Shown here piece by piece: positions 37,922-47,443 of a DNA stretch of 64,000 nucleotides; within the stretch, counting starts at the first letter, position 1, and each line of letters starts with the position of its first letter. Source of the DNA: Verrucomicrobiales bacterium (lineage in GTDB: Bacteria; Verrucomicrobiota; Verrucomicrobiia; Verrucomicrobiales; DEV007); contig JARGNI010000013.1 in the NCBI GenBank assembly GCA_029213195.1, forward strand, positions 1-64,000. The letters are read 5' to 3'. The position numbers and the translations under genes are program-made. The notes below the pieces were generated by a model that had not been told where the DNA came from, ran no database searches, and worked only from the letters and a program-made list of their open reading frames with translations.

Positions 37922-37950
37922 CTTTCATTATAGAAATTATGGATTATAAT
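37922..37950 (+). promoter_or_regulatory. Possible promoter for the S1C protease gene
   Basis: A perfect TATAAT (37945-37950) lies in a very AT-rich patch that stands out from the surrounding GC-rich DNA. The hexamer 17 bases upstream (CTTTCA) is a weak -35 box. The next gene starts at 38068, leaving about 110 bases of 5' leader. A small hairpin CCTTGG/CCAAGG (37858-37872) after the kinase gene lacks a T-run. Confidence 0.38.
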
Positions 37951-38067
37951 TACCATAACAGACAGTGGGAGACTTGAAACACCTCCCTGTTCGACTCAGA
38001 CCGAAGGGTCGAACGACATTTCGAACGAAAGCCCCGGTTTTCGCTCGGAACCCCGAGAAAGAAGAAC

Positions 38068-38907
38068 ATGAAGCGATCTGCTGCCATTTTTGCGGCGGGG
38101 GTGCTGTTGACCAGCGCCCTCTCCGTGTGCCGACTCCCTGCGAGTCAGTTTGGGACAGGATTCGCCATCAGCCCGAAAGGCTACATGGTGACGTGCCATC
38201 ATGTCATCCGCGATGCAGATCGCATTCTCGTCCACTCGCCGCACGGAACCCTGCTCGCAAAGACCATCGCGATCGATCCTCGGAACGATCTCGCGATTCT
38301 CAAAGTGGAGGAATGGAAAGGAGCTCATCTCAGTCTCGCCGCCTCCTCCAAGATTCGACACGCCACTACCGTGACGGCCCTGGGTTTTCCCGACCCCACG
38401 ATTCTTGGCCGTAACCCCAAGATCTCCAAAGGCATCATCAGTGCGCTCTCCGGAATTCGCGATGACCCGCGCTTTCTACAAACTTCGACACCGGTTCAGC
38501 CCGGCAACTCGGGGGGGCCCCTGCTCTCTCCCTCCGGACAGGTGATCGGTGTCATCGCCGCCGGACTCAATGGGATCGACCGCATGTCCCACGGAGGCTA
38601 TCTCCCCCAGGCCGTGAACTACGCAGTGAAGGCCGAGTTCATTTATCCTCTTCTCGAAAATGCGTCCGTGAAGCTCCCCTGGTTCAACACAAAGACGACT
38701 CATCCCGTGAAACAAATCGACCGAGGACTTTCGTCGATCGTTCTGATCGAAGCTTCGGGCCGATCGGCTCCCCGCCGCCAAGCCTTGCGAGCACCAGCTC
38801 CTCGCACACCGTTTCCGCAGCGACCCGCCACCCAGCCCAATCAGTTTGCGACCCTCCCCCCGCCTCGACCCGTCGCATTCGATCCCGTTGCGATTCGACG
38901 TCCCTAG
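38068..38907 (+). CDS. Exported S1C (HtrA/DegP-like) serine protease without PDZ domain
   Basis: 279 residues. N-terminal signal or anchor (MKRSAAIFAAGVLLTSALS). The trypsin-like fold carries a complete triad: His45 (TCHHV), Asp74 (RNDLAIL) and Ser148 (QPGNSGGP). The family usually has one or two PDZ domains after the protease; here the last 70 residues are Pro/Arg-rich and contain no PDZ, so substrate choice must differ from DegP. It is likely periplasmic. The carbonic anhydrase gene follows after 49 bases. Confidence 0.9.
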   Translation: MKRSAAIFAAGVLLTSALSVCRLPASQFGTGFAISPKGYMVTCHHVIRDADRILVHSPHGTLLAKTIAIDPRNDLAILKVEEWKGAHLSLAASSKIRHATTVTALGFPDPTILGRNPKISKGIISALSGIRDDPRFLQTSTPVQPGNSGGPLLSPSGQVIGVIAAGLNGIDRMSHGGYLPQAVNYAVKAEFIYPLLENASVKLPWFNTKTTHPVKQIDRGLSSIVLIEASGRSAPRRQALRAPAPRTPFPQRPATQPNQFATLPPPRPVAFDPVAIRRP

Positions 38908-38956
38908 AGCCCGGTAACGCTTGACGTTCCTGGCGCATCGGCGACATGATTCGGTC

Positions 38957-39583
38957 ATGCACCGCGCCATTTCAGCTTTCAACGCTCTCCAAGAAGGGAA
39001 TCTCCGCTTCGCCAACGGCACTCCCCTCGCGACCAATCTCTCCGCAGAAGAACGAAGAGCTCAATCGGTCGAAGAACAGACTCCCTCAGCCGTCATCCTG
39101 GGATGTTCCGATTCGCGGGTGCCTGCCGAAATTATCTTCGACCAGGGGCTCGGCGACCTTTTCGTGATTCGGGTGGCCGGCAATGTCGTTGCGCCCTCCG
39201 GTGTCGGAAGCATCGAGTATGCGGTCGAACAGTGTGGCACCCGGCTCATCGTCGTCCTGGGGCATTCCGGCTGCGGGGCGGTAAAAGCCACGATCGACGA
39301 ACTGCAGCGCCCCCACGAGAGTCGCTCCCCCAACCTCGAGTCCATCGTCAACCGGATCAGCCCCTCGGTGCAGCCCTTGATCGATGCCGACCTCACCGAG
39401 GATCAGAGTGAACTGGTCAACCATGCCGTGAGAGCGAACATCCGCTCCTCGGTTCGCGATTTGAAGAAAGGATCTCCCATCGTCGAGAAATGGATCGAAG
39501 AAGACTTTCTCTTCGTGATCGGGGCAGAGTATTCCCTCGAAACCGGCCTGGTCACCTTTCTCGATCGAGTTCCGGGGACCTGA
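38957..39583 (+). CDS. Beta-class carbonic anhydrase
   Basis: 208 residues from ATG 38957 (a TTG further upstream is unlikely). Interconverts CO2 and bicarbonate. Zinc ligands are visible: Cys50 in CSDSR (with Asp52-Arg54 dyad), His103 and Cys106 in GHSGCGA. The segment GDLFVIRVAGN is typical. The length matches bacterial members. No signal peptide, so cytoplasmic. Confidence 0.95.
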   Translation: MHRAISAFNALQEGNLRFANGTPLATNLSAEERRAQSVEEQTPSAVILGCSDSRVPAEIIFDQGLGDLFVIRVAGNVVAPSGVGSIEYAVEQCGTRLIVVLGHSGCGAVKATIDELQRPHESRSPNLESIVNRISPSVQPLIDADLTEDQSELVNHAVRANIRSSVRDLKKGSPIVEKWIEEDFLFVIGAEYSLETGLVTFLDRVPGT

Positions 39584-39646
39584 TTGGTCCGGAGTTTACT
39601 GCCGGGCACTCCGGGCAAAAATAGAGAGCACCCCGTCGTTCCGTGC

Positions 39647-40444
39647 CTACTGGGAGGAAAATTTCGTCAGCAGTCCCTTCTCTCGTGCCACGTTCATGAC
39701 GCGGACGAAAAGCACCCCGGCGGCAGCAAGGTAGATCAGGTTCATTCCGGTCGCGATACCCAGCGATTGCCAGTCGACCACTCCCGACTTCAGCGTCTCT
39801 CTCATGCCTTCGAAGACATAGGAACACGGTAGGGATTTCGCGACCCATTGCAGGGCGATGGGGAGAGCCGAGACCGGGTAGTAGACTGCCGCGAAGGGCT
39901 GAATGAAAAACGGAACGGCCCACGCCAGGGTTTCCGCGGCAGGCCCCCAGCGCACGATCAAGGCCGTCGAGATCATCCCCAAGGCCCATCCGAAGATGAG
40001 GAGATTGAACACATACGGGAGCAACGCCCAGCTCAACGCAAAAATGTTGAACGAGTAGAGCAGCAGGGAAAGCACCGCAAGCATGGTCGAAGTCAACGCG
40101 GCCCGAAGAAATCCCACCACGTAGGTAGAACCGAGATAATCGGCATTCGAAACCGGGGCGGCGAAAATGTTGAGGAGGTTCCGGGACCAGACATCTTCGA
40201 GGAAGAAAATGGCGACCCCCTGCTGCGCACGAAAAAGGATATCCCAGAGAATGACAGCTCCGATGAGGAAAGTAATCTCGTAGGGGAACCCGTCACCCGT
40301 GTGCTTCTGCAGGAAGACCGTGAGATATCCCCACACGAGAAGATGCACGAGCGGCCAGAAGACCAACTCGATCGCCCGAATCGGAGTCCGGGTATAGAGG
40401 TAGAGATAGCGTAGAACAAGCGCCTGGATCGTTCCCAAACTCAT
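39647..40444 (-). CDS. ABC-2 type transporter permease
   Basis: 265 residues with six predicted membrane segments (for example VFWPLVHLLVWGYLTVFL, LTSTMLAVLSLLLYSF, LPYVFNLLIFGWALGMI). ABC2_membrane family. Its ATG overlaps the stop of the ATP-binding gene as ATGA (40441-40444), so the two are translationally coupled and form one exporter. The substrate could be a polysaccharide, lipid or drug; sequence alone does not tell. Confidence 0.9.
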   Translation of the reverse strand: MSLGTIQALVLRYLYLYTRTPIRAIELVFWPLVHLLVWGYLTVFLQKHTGDGFPYEITFLIGAVILWDILFRAQQGVAIFFLEDVWSRNLLNIFAAPVSNADYLGSTYVVGFLRAALTSTMLAVLSLLLYSFNIFALSWALLPYVFNLLIFGWALGMISTALIVRWGPAAETLAWAVPFFIQPFAAVYYPVSALPIALQWVAKSLPCSYVFEGMRETLKSGVVDWQSLGIATGMNLIYLAAAGVLFVRVMNVAREKGLLTKFSSQ

Positions 40445-41223
40445 GACCGTGGCTCCTTTCCATCGTCCTCAACTCCACTGGATGCGGACTCGAGATCTCC
40501 ACTCCGAGCGACCCGGATGAAGACATCCTCCAGGGACTCCTCCTTGAAATGTTGAAGAGTCTCGTCGGAGGTGCCCGTGAAAAGAACCTTCCCCTTGTGC
40601 ATGAAGACGACTCGGTCACAGACCTCCTCCACATCCCTCATATTGTGAGAGGTATAGAGGATCGTAGTGCCCTCTTCATCACGAATCCGGCTGACCACTT
40701 TCCTCACCTTGTCCGCAATATCGGGATCGAGACTCGCCGTAGGTTCGTCGAGAAGGAGCAATTCGGGGCGGTTGAGAAGTGCCTTGCAAAGATTCAACCG
40801 AGTTCCCTCACCCGCAGAAAGCTCTCCACTGACTCTCGTCTTGAGATGATCGATCTCGAGCAGGGCCAGCACCTCGTCGATGCGAGTTTCCAGGTTGGGC
40901 ACGCGGTAGAGCTTCCCGAAAACTTTCAGGTTCTGATAAACCCTGAGATTGCCAGGCAACTGCGTGTAAGTGCTGCAGAAATTCATGCGACGCAGCAACT
41001 CGATCCGGGATTGGTGCAGATCCTCTCCAAAAACCTTCACCGAACCTCCCGTCGGCGTGATGATCCCAAGGATCATGTTGATCGCGGTCGTTTTCCCCGC
41101 ACCATTGGCCCCGAGCAAACCCAGGATTTCCCCTTTCGATATATCGAACGAAACCCGGTCGACGGAAACGACGTCGCCAAACGATTTGGTCAAATCGGAG
41201 ACCTGCAGGACCGGGGTTTGCAT
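40441..41223 (-). CDS. ABC transporter ATP-binding protein
   Basis: 260 residues from ATG 41223 (an earlier ATG at 41262 lacks support). Walker A GANGAGKT (38-45), Q-loop TQLPGN, Walker B LLLLDEPTASLD and switch His in YTSHN are intact. The signature is LSAGEGTR instead of the common LSGGQ(Q/K)R, a departure at two positions that does not remove the key Ser and Gly. Partner of the overlapping permease. The gene diverges from the sulfatase at 41315 across 91 bases. Confidence 0.94.
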   Translation of the reverse strand: MQTPVLQVSDLTKSFGDVVSVDRVSFDISKGEILGLLGANGAGKTTAINMILGIITPTGGSVKVFGEDLHQSRIELLRRMNFCSTYTQLPGNLRVYQNLKVFGKLYRVPNLETRIDEVLALLEIDHLKTRVSGELSAGEGTRLNLCKALLNRPELLLLDEPTASLDPDIADKVRKVVSRIRDEEGTTILYTSHNMRDVEEVCDRVVFMHKGKVLFTGTSDETLQHFKEESLEDVFIRVARSGDLESASSGVEDDGKEPRS

Positions 41224-41314
41224 GCGGAGAGATCCTGTAACGCCAGAGACGACTCTGCGCAACCGCGTATGGCAGGCCGCTTGGACCTATGGCGTCGATC
41301 CGATACAAGAATGC

Positions 41315-42757
41315 ATGCCCCGGATCCCCCTACTACTCGGCCTGGTTTCCCATCTGGCCCTCCTCTCCCTTGCTTCTGGCGAAGGGAAATACAATGTCCT
41401 CTTCATCATCTCGGACGACCTGACCTACACGGCGCTCTCGTGTTACGGAAACGAGGTCTGCCAGACCCCCAATATCGATCGCCTCGCCGAGCGCGGGACA
41501 CGATTCACCCGGGCCTATTGCCAGGGAACCTATTGTGGTCCTTCTCGAGCCTCTTTCATGTCCGGCTACTACCCTCACGCTACCGGATCCCTGGGCTACG
41601 CGAACCCACGCCCCAAGATCGGTGATCGCGAGATGTGGTCCGAATATTTCAAGAACCGCGGCTACTATGCCGCCAGGGTCAGCAAGATCTTCCACATGGG
41701 AGTTCCCGGAGGAGTCGAATATGGACACAATGAGGCTCACTACCACCAGGCGGACGACGAAAGGTCCTGGACGGAGCGCTTCAACAGTCCCGGGCCGGAA
41801 TGGAAGGCCAAGGGCACCGGGGAGACCCTCGAAGGGAACCCGGATGGAAAACGCCCCGTCGTCGGAGGGAACACTTTCGTCGTCGTCGAGGCGGACGGAG
41901 ATGACCTCGTCCATTCCGATGGAAAGACGGCAAAGAAGGCCGCCGAACTGATTCACGAGCACAAGGACGAGCGATTCTGGCTCGGCGTCGGTTTTGTTCG
42001 CCCCCATGTCCCCTTTGTCGCTCCCCGCAAATACTACGAACCCTTTCTGCCCTACGACAAAATGGTTCTTCCACCGAAGATCGAGGGCGACTGGGATGAC
42101 ATCCCCAAGCCGGGAATCAACTACAAGACGAGCGTGAACATGAAGATGGATATCCGTCGTCAGAAGAAAGCGGTCGGTGGATACTATGCCTCCGTTGCCT
42201 ACATGGACGCCCAGGTCGGAGTGGTCATGGATGCCCTGGAAGAAGCCGGGATCGCCGATGAGACCATCGTCATCTTCACGAGCGATCACGGCTACCACCT
42301 CGGGGAACACGACTTCTGGGCCAAGGTCAGCCTGCGCGATGAATCCTCCGGCGTCCCCCTCATCATCTGCGTTCCCGGGAAAAAGCCTGCGGTTTGCGAC
42401 TCGCTCGTGGAGCTTCTCGATCTCTACCCCACAACGGCCGCGCTATGTGGCCTCCCCATTCCCGAGCGCCTCCAGGGTCAGGACCTCTCGCCTCTTCTCG
42501 ATGACCCTTCCCTCAAGGTCCGTGACGCTGCCTTCAGTGTCGCTCCGATGCGAAAAGGATTTCTCCTTCGCACCGAAACCGAGACCTTTATTCAGTATGG
42601 AGAGAAAGCGGAGAACGGGATGGAACTCTTCGACCTCGTAGAGGATCCCAACGGATACACCAACCTCGTCGACGATCCGCAACACTCGGATCTCGTGGCA
42701 CACTTCCAGGAAGAAATGCGAAAGAAGCTGGAGGCGGTAAGGGACAACGATCTCTAA
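41315..42757 (+). CDS. Secreted iduronate-2-sulfatase-like sulfatase
   Basis: 480 residues. ATG 41315 starts a signal peptide (MPRIPLLLGLVSHLALLSLASGEG); the open frame upstream overlaps the ABC gene on the other strand and is rejected. Metal ligands SDDL (Asp34, Asp35), formylglycine motif CGPSR (Cys74), KIFHMG, VGFVRPHVPFVAP, FTSDHGYHLGEHDFWAK and the C-terminal FDLVEDPNGYTNL mark the iduronate-2-sulfatase branch, the same branch as the N-terminal domain of the giant fusion at 17111. The sugar target in this organism need not be iduronate. Confidence 0.93.
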   Translation: MPRIPLLLGLVSHLALLSLASGEGKYNVLFIISDDLTYTALSCYGNEVCQTPNIDRLAERGTRFTRAYCQGTYCGPSRASFMSGYYPHATGSLGYANPRPKIGDREMWSEYFKNRGYYAARVSKIFHMGVPGGVEYGHNEAHYHQADDERSWTERFNSPGPEWKAKGTGETLEGNPDGKRPVVGGNTFVVVEADGDDLVHSDGKTAKKAAELIHEHKDERFWLGVGFVRPHVPFVAPRKYYEPFLPYDKMVLPPKIEGDWDDIPKPGINYKTSVNMKMDIRRQKKAVGGYYASVAYMDAQVGVVMDALEEAGIADETIVIFTSDHGYHLGEHDFWAKVSLRDESSGVPLIICVPGKKPAVCDSLVELLDLYPTTAALCGLPIPERLQGQDLSPLLDDPSLKVRDAAFSVAPMRKGFLLRTETETFIQYGEKAENGMELFDLVEDPNGYTNLVDDPQHSDLVAHFQEEMRKKLEAVRDNDL

Positions 42758-42858
42758 CCCCCGAAGGCACCCGCTTAGCTCATCCACGGCGCTTTTGGTC
42801 TTGTCAGGAAAAAAGGTTTCGCGCTCTAATGGCGTAGCTCTTGCTTTCGATCCTGCCT

Positions 42859-43527
42859 ATGAATGGTTTTTGTTCTCTCTGTCTCAGCCGATTCACTTCC
42901 TTCGACTTTCACTTTATCGAAACCACCCTGAGAACCGCTTTGAGCGAAGAAGAGAGATCCTGGGATCATGCTTCTCTTGTCGAGAAACTTCGTGAACCAG
43001 GGCTCAGGATTGCAGCCACGGGGCACGCCTATCCCCTCTCGATCTCGCCGGAATTCTATTTCTTTCTTCTTGTCGATCACTCGTTCCAGGAGGCCGGGAT
43101 CACCGATCTCGCCATCATCGACTACGTCGCTGCGACCCTCGCTCGTCACGGCGCCCCCTCGGAAGTCACGCGAGCTCAGATCGATCGACCGGACCGGGAT
43201 TTCACCTATCATCTCGACTTTGTCGAAGCGATGGAGGGACTCCACGGATACGATCGTTACTTCCTCCAGGTGCGATGCGGGAATCAGTTTCTGGTCATGA
43301 CAGGATTGTTCCCGGGCTTTCTCGAAGAACGCGCGAGAAGACGGGGAGCCCCTGGATTGAGCTACTACGAAAGCGTGGCCCGCCAGGCCTTTCTCGCGGC
43401 GGGGGAACACCCTCTCGCCGAAGAGTTTCGACTTCAACGAATGTATCCGCGGCTCGCGGACTGCTTCCCCGACGCCCGTCTCGCGCTCAACCGGATGTCG
43501 GAGAAGTATCTCTTTCTCGACTCGTAG
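42859..43527 (+). CDS. Conserved-looking cytoplasmic protein of unknown function
   Basis: 222 residues from ATG 42859 (a TTG 18 bases upstream is also in frame). I do not recognise the family. It has no signal peptide or membrane segment, and a mixed alpha/beta composition with short motifs such as GHAYPLSISPEFYFFLLVDH, DYHL-like DFTYHLDFVEAMEGLHGYDRY-type patches and a helical C-terminus. Codon use and third-position GC resemble the neighbours, supporting a real gene. It ends 13 bases before the convergent SNF2 helicase gene. Confidence 0.65.
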   Translation: MNGFCSLCLSRFTSFDFHFIETTLRTALSEEERSWDHASLVEKLREPGLRIAATGHAYPLSISPEFYFFLLVDHSFQEAGITDLAIIDYVAATLARHGAPSEVTRAQIDRPDRDFTYHLDFVEAMEGLHGYDRYFLQVRCGNQFLVMTGLFPGFLEERARRRGAPGLSYYESVARQAFLAAGEHPLAEEFRLQRMYPRLADCFPDARLALNRMSEKYLFLDS

Positions 43528-43540
43528 TGCGACTCCCGCC

Positions 43541-46267
43541 TCACTCTCCGAGCAACTTCGACAATGACTCGGCCGTCAGGTTGAGTCGACTCGTTGCCCC
43601 GGCGAGAAGGTCCCCTGCCAGGCCGTCCTTCTTTTCCTGCATCTCCTGGATGCGCTCTTCGACCGTGCTCTGGCAAATCAACTTGTGCACGAATACCGGC
43701 TTGTCCTGCCCGATGCGATAGGCACGATCCGTGGCCTGATTCTCGGCTGCGGGATTCCACCAGGGATCGTAGTGGATCACCGTATCGGCACCGGTCAGGG
43801 TCAACCCGGTTCCGCCGGCCTTGAGCGAAATGAGAAAGACCTCACCTTCCCCTCCTTGAAACCGCTCGACCAATTCCTGCCGATTCTTGGTTTCCCCGGT
43901 CAGCTTGAGGTAGGAAATCCCGGCTCCCGAAAGATGCGCCTCGATCAGGGAAAGCATGGAGGTGAACTGGGAGAAAACGAGAACCCGGTGCCCTTCCTCG
44001 TGAAAGGTGGTAAGGAGATCGATCAGGAACTCGAACTTGGCCGAAGCCGCCACAGAGCGATTCTCCTTGAGGAGAGCAGGATGACAGCAGATCTGCCGCA
44101 GCTTGAGCAGCGCATCGAGAAAGACGACCTGGGCCTCCTGTCCACGAATCGCCAGCGCCTGGCGGACCTGCTTGTCCATGGTTGCGCGCACCGTCTCGTA
44201 GAGATCTTTCTGCTCCTCGTTCATTTCAATGGGATGAACGATTTCCGTCTTGGGGGGAAGCTCCTTGGCGACGTCGTGCTTGGTCCGGCGAAGGATGAGC
44301 GGTCCGATCCGATCGGCGAGGGATTTCCGACGGGCCTCGCTGCCATCTTTCTCGATGGGGGTTTGATAGGTTGCCCGGAACATCTCCTTGCTCCCGAGAA
44401 GCCCTGGCATCAGGAAATGCATCAAGCTCCAGAGTTCTCCGAGGTGATTCTCGATCGGCGTTCCCGACAAGCAGATCCGATGGTCGGAGCGGAGTCTTGC
44501 CGCCGCCCGGCTGACCTGGGCCTCCGGATTCTTGATGTGCTGGGCTTCATCGACAAAGATGAGATGAAAGGAATGCCGCTCCAACTCCTCGATATCTCGA
44601 TGGAGAAGCGCAAAGGAGGTCAGGACCAGATCGGAATTTCGGATCTCGCGAAAACGCGATTTGCGACTCGCTCCCTGGAGGATCAGGACCGAAAGGTCGG
44701 GAGCAAACTTCCGCGCCTCGCGCTCCCAATTGACGACGACGCTGGTCGGGGCAATGACGAGGCATGGTTTCCCCTCGTTTCGTCCCGACTCGACTTCGGC
44801 GAGGATGTGAGTCAGAGACTGCAGAGTTTTCCCTAGACCCATGTCATCCGCGAGGATTCCATTGAGTCCGCTTTCGAGAAGGAACTGAAGCCAGTAGTAG
44901 CCGTCGAGTTGATACTCCCTCAAGTCGGCTTTCAGGCCGGGAGGAACATCGACGCGTTCGATTTTCTCGAAGTGAAGCAACCGTTCTCCCGTCTCTACCA
45001 AGTCGAGTGGTGCCGCGATAGGAGGAAGCGTCTCGGAGCCCTCCTCGTCCGAAACAAGAAGCGCGGCATCGAGCCGTCCCAACCGGATAGGCCCCTCGCT
45101 GAATGAGAATTCGAGAAGCTCCCCCAAGGTCTCGAGAAGCTTGCGAAAGCGCCCCACGGGAAGAACCAGGCCACGTCCATCAGGCAGAAAGACAAGGAAC
45201 TCCTGTCCCGACGGCATCCCTTCAGTGGCCTCGAGAAACCCGTTGCGGACGAGGGTCGCAAGAATGGGCTGCAGCTCAAACTCCTCCCCCTCGATCTCGA
45301 ATCCCGCCGAGAGATGAAACCAGCCACGGCCTTCCTCGACAATCTCTGCATTCCAAGTCTCCGAGCGAAACACGAGAGGCTTGTGCCCCACTCCCGGAGC
45401 GAATCGAACCTCCCAGCCACGCCTCTCCAAGGCAGGAACGGCATCGTGCCGGAACCGCTGCCAGTAGAACTCGGGATGAGGCCACTTCTTCTGCTCCGGA
45501 GCCCAGAGCGTGCCCTCCGCATCCGGCGCATCCAGCTTTCGCAAGGTCGGCGGAGCCTCCTCCGCCCCGGGCACGAGGTCGAGGGCATAGAGACATTGGA
45601 GCGCTTCCATCTCCCCAACCCGATCCCGATGGATCTTCTTTTCCGGAGTCACGATAGGACGAAGCTGTCCAGACGGATCGAGGGGCACTCGCTGATCTTC
45701 ATACACGGCAAAAGCCTCGCCAAAACATTCGGGAAGCCAGGCGGCCCGCTCACCCTCGGGACGTTTCTCGATCCGAAAAAGAAAGGTCGGGCGAGTCGTA
45801 TCCTCGGACACCGGAGGCTGGGAAGCAGCCTCTGTCGCAGGAAAATCGGACTCCGCGGCCTCCTCTTCGGCCCCAACGGCCAGGGATCCCGAAGTCATTT
45901 TCTCGGCATGAGGAACTCCTCCGAAAGCTCTCTCGAGGCGCTCGCCTTTTCCCTTGGCAAGGTATTGGAAAACCGCAGCAGCATGGGCACAGCAGTCGCC
46001 TTGAGAACAAGAGCACTCGGTTTCGAAAACGAGCCCTCCATTTTCCTTCCAGAAAATGAGAGTGGTCTGGAAGGTGTCGCCCTGTTTGCTGAAGAGCGAA
46101 GCAGAAACCTCTGCATCTCCCGTGTCGAGAATCTCGCCGACCACCTCCCTGACGAGACGGGCACCGACGAGGGCTTTTCCCTCGGACAACATGGCCGCCG
46201 CGAAGGACGTTTCCCAGGGGCCTGACTCGACGAACCGGGAAAGATCTTCAGAGGTGAGTGCCGACAT
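43541..46267 (-). CDS. SWIM-domain SNF2/DEAD-box helicase
   Basis: 908 residues from ATG 46267; an ATG at 46309 would add 14 residues. The N-terminal SWIM zinc finger is CSCSQGDCCAH (Cys85, Cys87, Cys93, His95). The central region has the SNF2_N helicase with ADDMGLGKT (Walker A, about 476), FVDEAQH, CLSGTPIENHLGELWSLMHF, and the C-terminal helicase with VFSQFTSML, SLKAGGTGL and QATDRAYRIGQ. It moves along double-stranded DNA and remodels protein-DNA complexes in bacteria of this family; the biological role is unknown. It diverges from the fucose genes across 117 bases. Confidence 0.95.
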   Translation of the reverse strand: MSALTSEDLSRFVESGPWETSFAAAMLSEGKALVGARLVREVVGEILDTGDAEVSASLFSKQGDTFQTTLIFWKENGGLVFETECSCSQGDCCAHAAAVFQYLAKGKGERLERAFGGVPHAEKMTSGSLAVGAEEEAAESDFPATEAASQPPVSEDTTRPTFLFRIEKRPEGERAAWLPECFGEAFAVYEDQRVPLDPSGQLRPIVTPEKKIHRDRVGEMEALQCLYALDLVPGAEEAPPTLRKLDAPDAEGTLWAPEQKKWPHPEFYWQRFRHDAVPALERRGWEVRFAPGVGHKPLVFRSETWNAEIVEEGRGWFHLSAGFEIEGEEFELQPILATLVRNGFLEATEGMPSGQEFLVFLPDGRGLVLPVGRFRKLLETLGELLEFSFSEGPIRLGRLDAALLVSDEEGSETLPPIAAPLDLVETGERLLHFEKIERVDVPPGLKADLREYQLDGYYWLQFLLESGLNGILADDMGLGKTLQSLTHILAEVESGRNEGKPCLVIAPTSVVVNWEREARKFAPDLSVLILQGASRKSRFREIRNSDLVLTSFALLHRDIEELERHSFHLIFVDEAQHIKNPEAQVSRAAARLRSDHRICLSGTPIENHLGELWSLMHFLMPGLLGSKEMFRATYQTPIEKDGSEARRKSLADRIGPLILRRTKHDVAKELPPKTEIVHPIEMNEEQKDLYETVRATMDKQVRQALAIRGQEAQVVFLDALLKLRQICCHPALLKENRSVAASAKFEFLIDLLTTFHEEGHRVLVFSQFTSMLSLIEAHLSGAGISYLKLTGETKNRQELVERFQGGEGEVFLISLKAGGTGLTLTGADTVIHYDPWWNPAAENQATDRAYRIGQDKPVFVHKLICQSTVEERIQEMQEKKDGLAGDLLAGATSRLNLTAESLSKLLGE

Positions 46268-46384
46268 TCTCTCGACTCTGCCATCATCAGGGAGCGGATC
46301 AATCCCCATTCTCCCGTTGCATTCTATTCTGGCCTTGGTTTCTTGGTTTTCTCTAGAATCGTTCTCTCTGACTTGCTTGTCCTC

Positions 46385-47443
46385 ATGGAAACCCCGTCCC
46401 CTCCATCACCTGCTGCGCTCCCGGCGCGCCCCCTCGGGAAATCCGGAATCGACGTTCCCATCCTCGGGTTTGGCGGAGCCCCGCTCGGTGACCTCTACGC
46501 AAAACTCGACGAGTCAGTAGCCATCGAAACAATCCTGACCGCAATCCGGCACGGAGTCTCCTTTCTCGACACCTCTCCCCTCTATGGCTTTGGACTCTCC
46601 GAGCACCGCATCGGTGCCGCTCTCCGCCACCTCCCGGAGCAAGAAGTCATTCTCTCGACCAAGGTCGGACGAGTGGCCGATCCGTTACACGCACCCGAAT
46701 CGCGTGGGATTTTTGCCGGGGGACTTCCCCACTCGATGTCTGTCGACTACAGCTACGACGGCGCGATGAGATCCATCGAGCAGTCCCTGTTGCGACTGGG
46801 GAGAGACCACATCGATATCGTCCTGGTCCATGATCTCGACCGCTGGACGCACGGGGACGAGCTCGAACAGCACTACCAGGCTGCCGGGTCGGGCTGTGTC
46901 CCGGCTCTCCGCGATCTCAAGGAGCAGAAGGTGATTCGAGCCTTCGGAGTTGGCGTCAATGAATCCGACTCCGCTCTGCGGTTCTGTAAGGATTTCGAAC
47001 CTGACGTAGTACTCCTCGCAGGACGCTACTCGCTTCTCGAGCAACCCGCGCTCCTCGATCTCCTCCCCCATGCGGCTCGACACGAGATTGGTGTCATTCT
47101 CGGTGGCGTCTTCAACTCGGGCATTCTCGCCACGGGGAATATTCCGGAGGCTCGCTACAACTATGGCGAACCCAGTGAGGAGATTCGCAACCGGGTCTCA
47201 TCCATCGAAGCAGTCTGCCGGGAATTCTCCATTCCGCTGAGGCGAGCAGCCCTCCAGTTCGTATTTGGTCACCCCTCCGTCTCCTCGGTCGTCCTCGGCG
47301 CAGTCCACGCCAGGGAAATCGTCGAGAATTGCGCCGAGTTCCGAACCGCCATCCCGACAGCGTTCTGGACTCGGTTGTGCGATGAGAACTTGATTTCGGA
47401 GGACGCTCCCATCCCACAAGATTCTTCCCATGATTCGCATTGA
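46385..47443 (+). CDS. Aldo/keto reductase, L-fucose (D-threo-aldose) dehydrogenase-like
   Basis: 352 residues from ATG 46385. The AKR catalytic tetrad is complete: Asp62, Tyr67 (DTSPLYGFGLSE), Lys93 (STKVGR) and His149 (VLVHDLDRW). The PLG...GFGGAPLG N-terminus and the DLDRWTHG segment match the D-threo-aldose 1-dehydrogenase/L-fucose dehydrogenase branch, which oxidises L-fucose to L-fucono-1,5-lactone with NAD(P). The overlap of 14 bases with the downstream lactonase, followed by a FucU homologue, supports that assignment. It begins a three-gene plus-strand operon. Confidence 0.85.
   Translation: METPSPPSPAALPARPLGKSGIDVPILGFGGAPLGDLYAKLDESVAIETILTAIRHGVSFLDTSPLYGFGLSEHRIGAALRHLPEQEVILSTKVGRVADPLHAPESRGIFAGGLPHSMSVDYSYDGAMRSIEQSLLRLGRDHIDIVLVHDLDRWTHGDELEQHYQAAGSGCVPALRDLKEQKVIRAFGVGVNESDSALRFCKDFEPDVVLLAGRYSLLEQPALLDLLPHAARHEIGVILGGVFNSGILATGNIPEARYNYGEPSEEIRNRVSSIEAVCREFSIPLRRAALQFVFGHPSVSSVVLGAVHAREIVENCAEFRTAIPTAFWTRLCDENLISEDAPIPQDSSHDSH

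Noticed and set aside
40970-41314. Upstream extension of the sulfatase at 41315
   Set aside because: It lies antisense to the ABC ATP-binding gene and has no export signal; the signal peptide starts at 41315.
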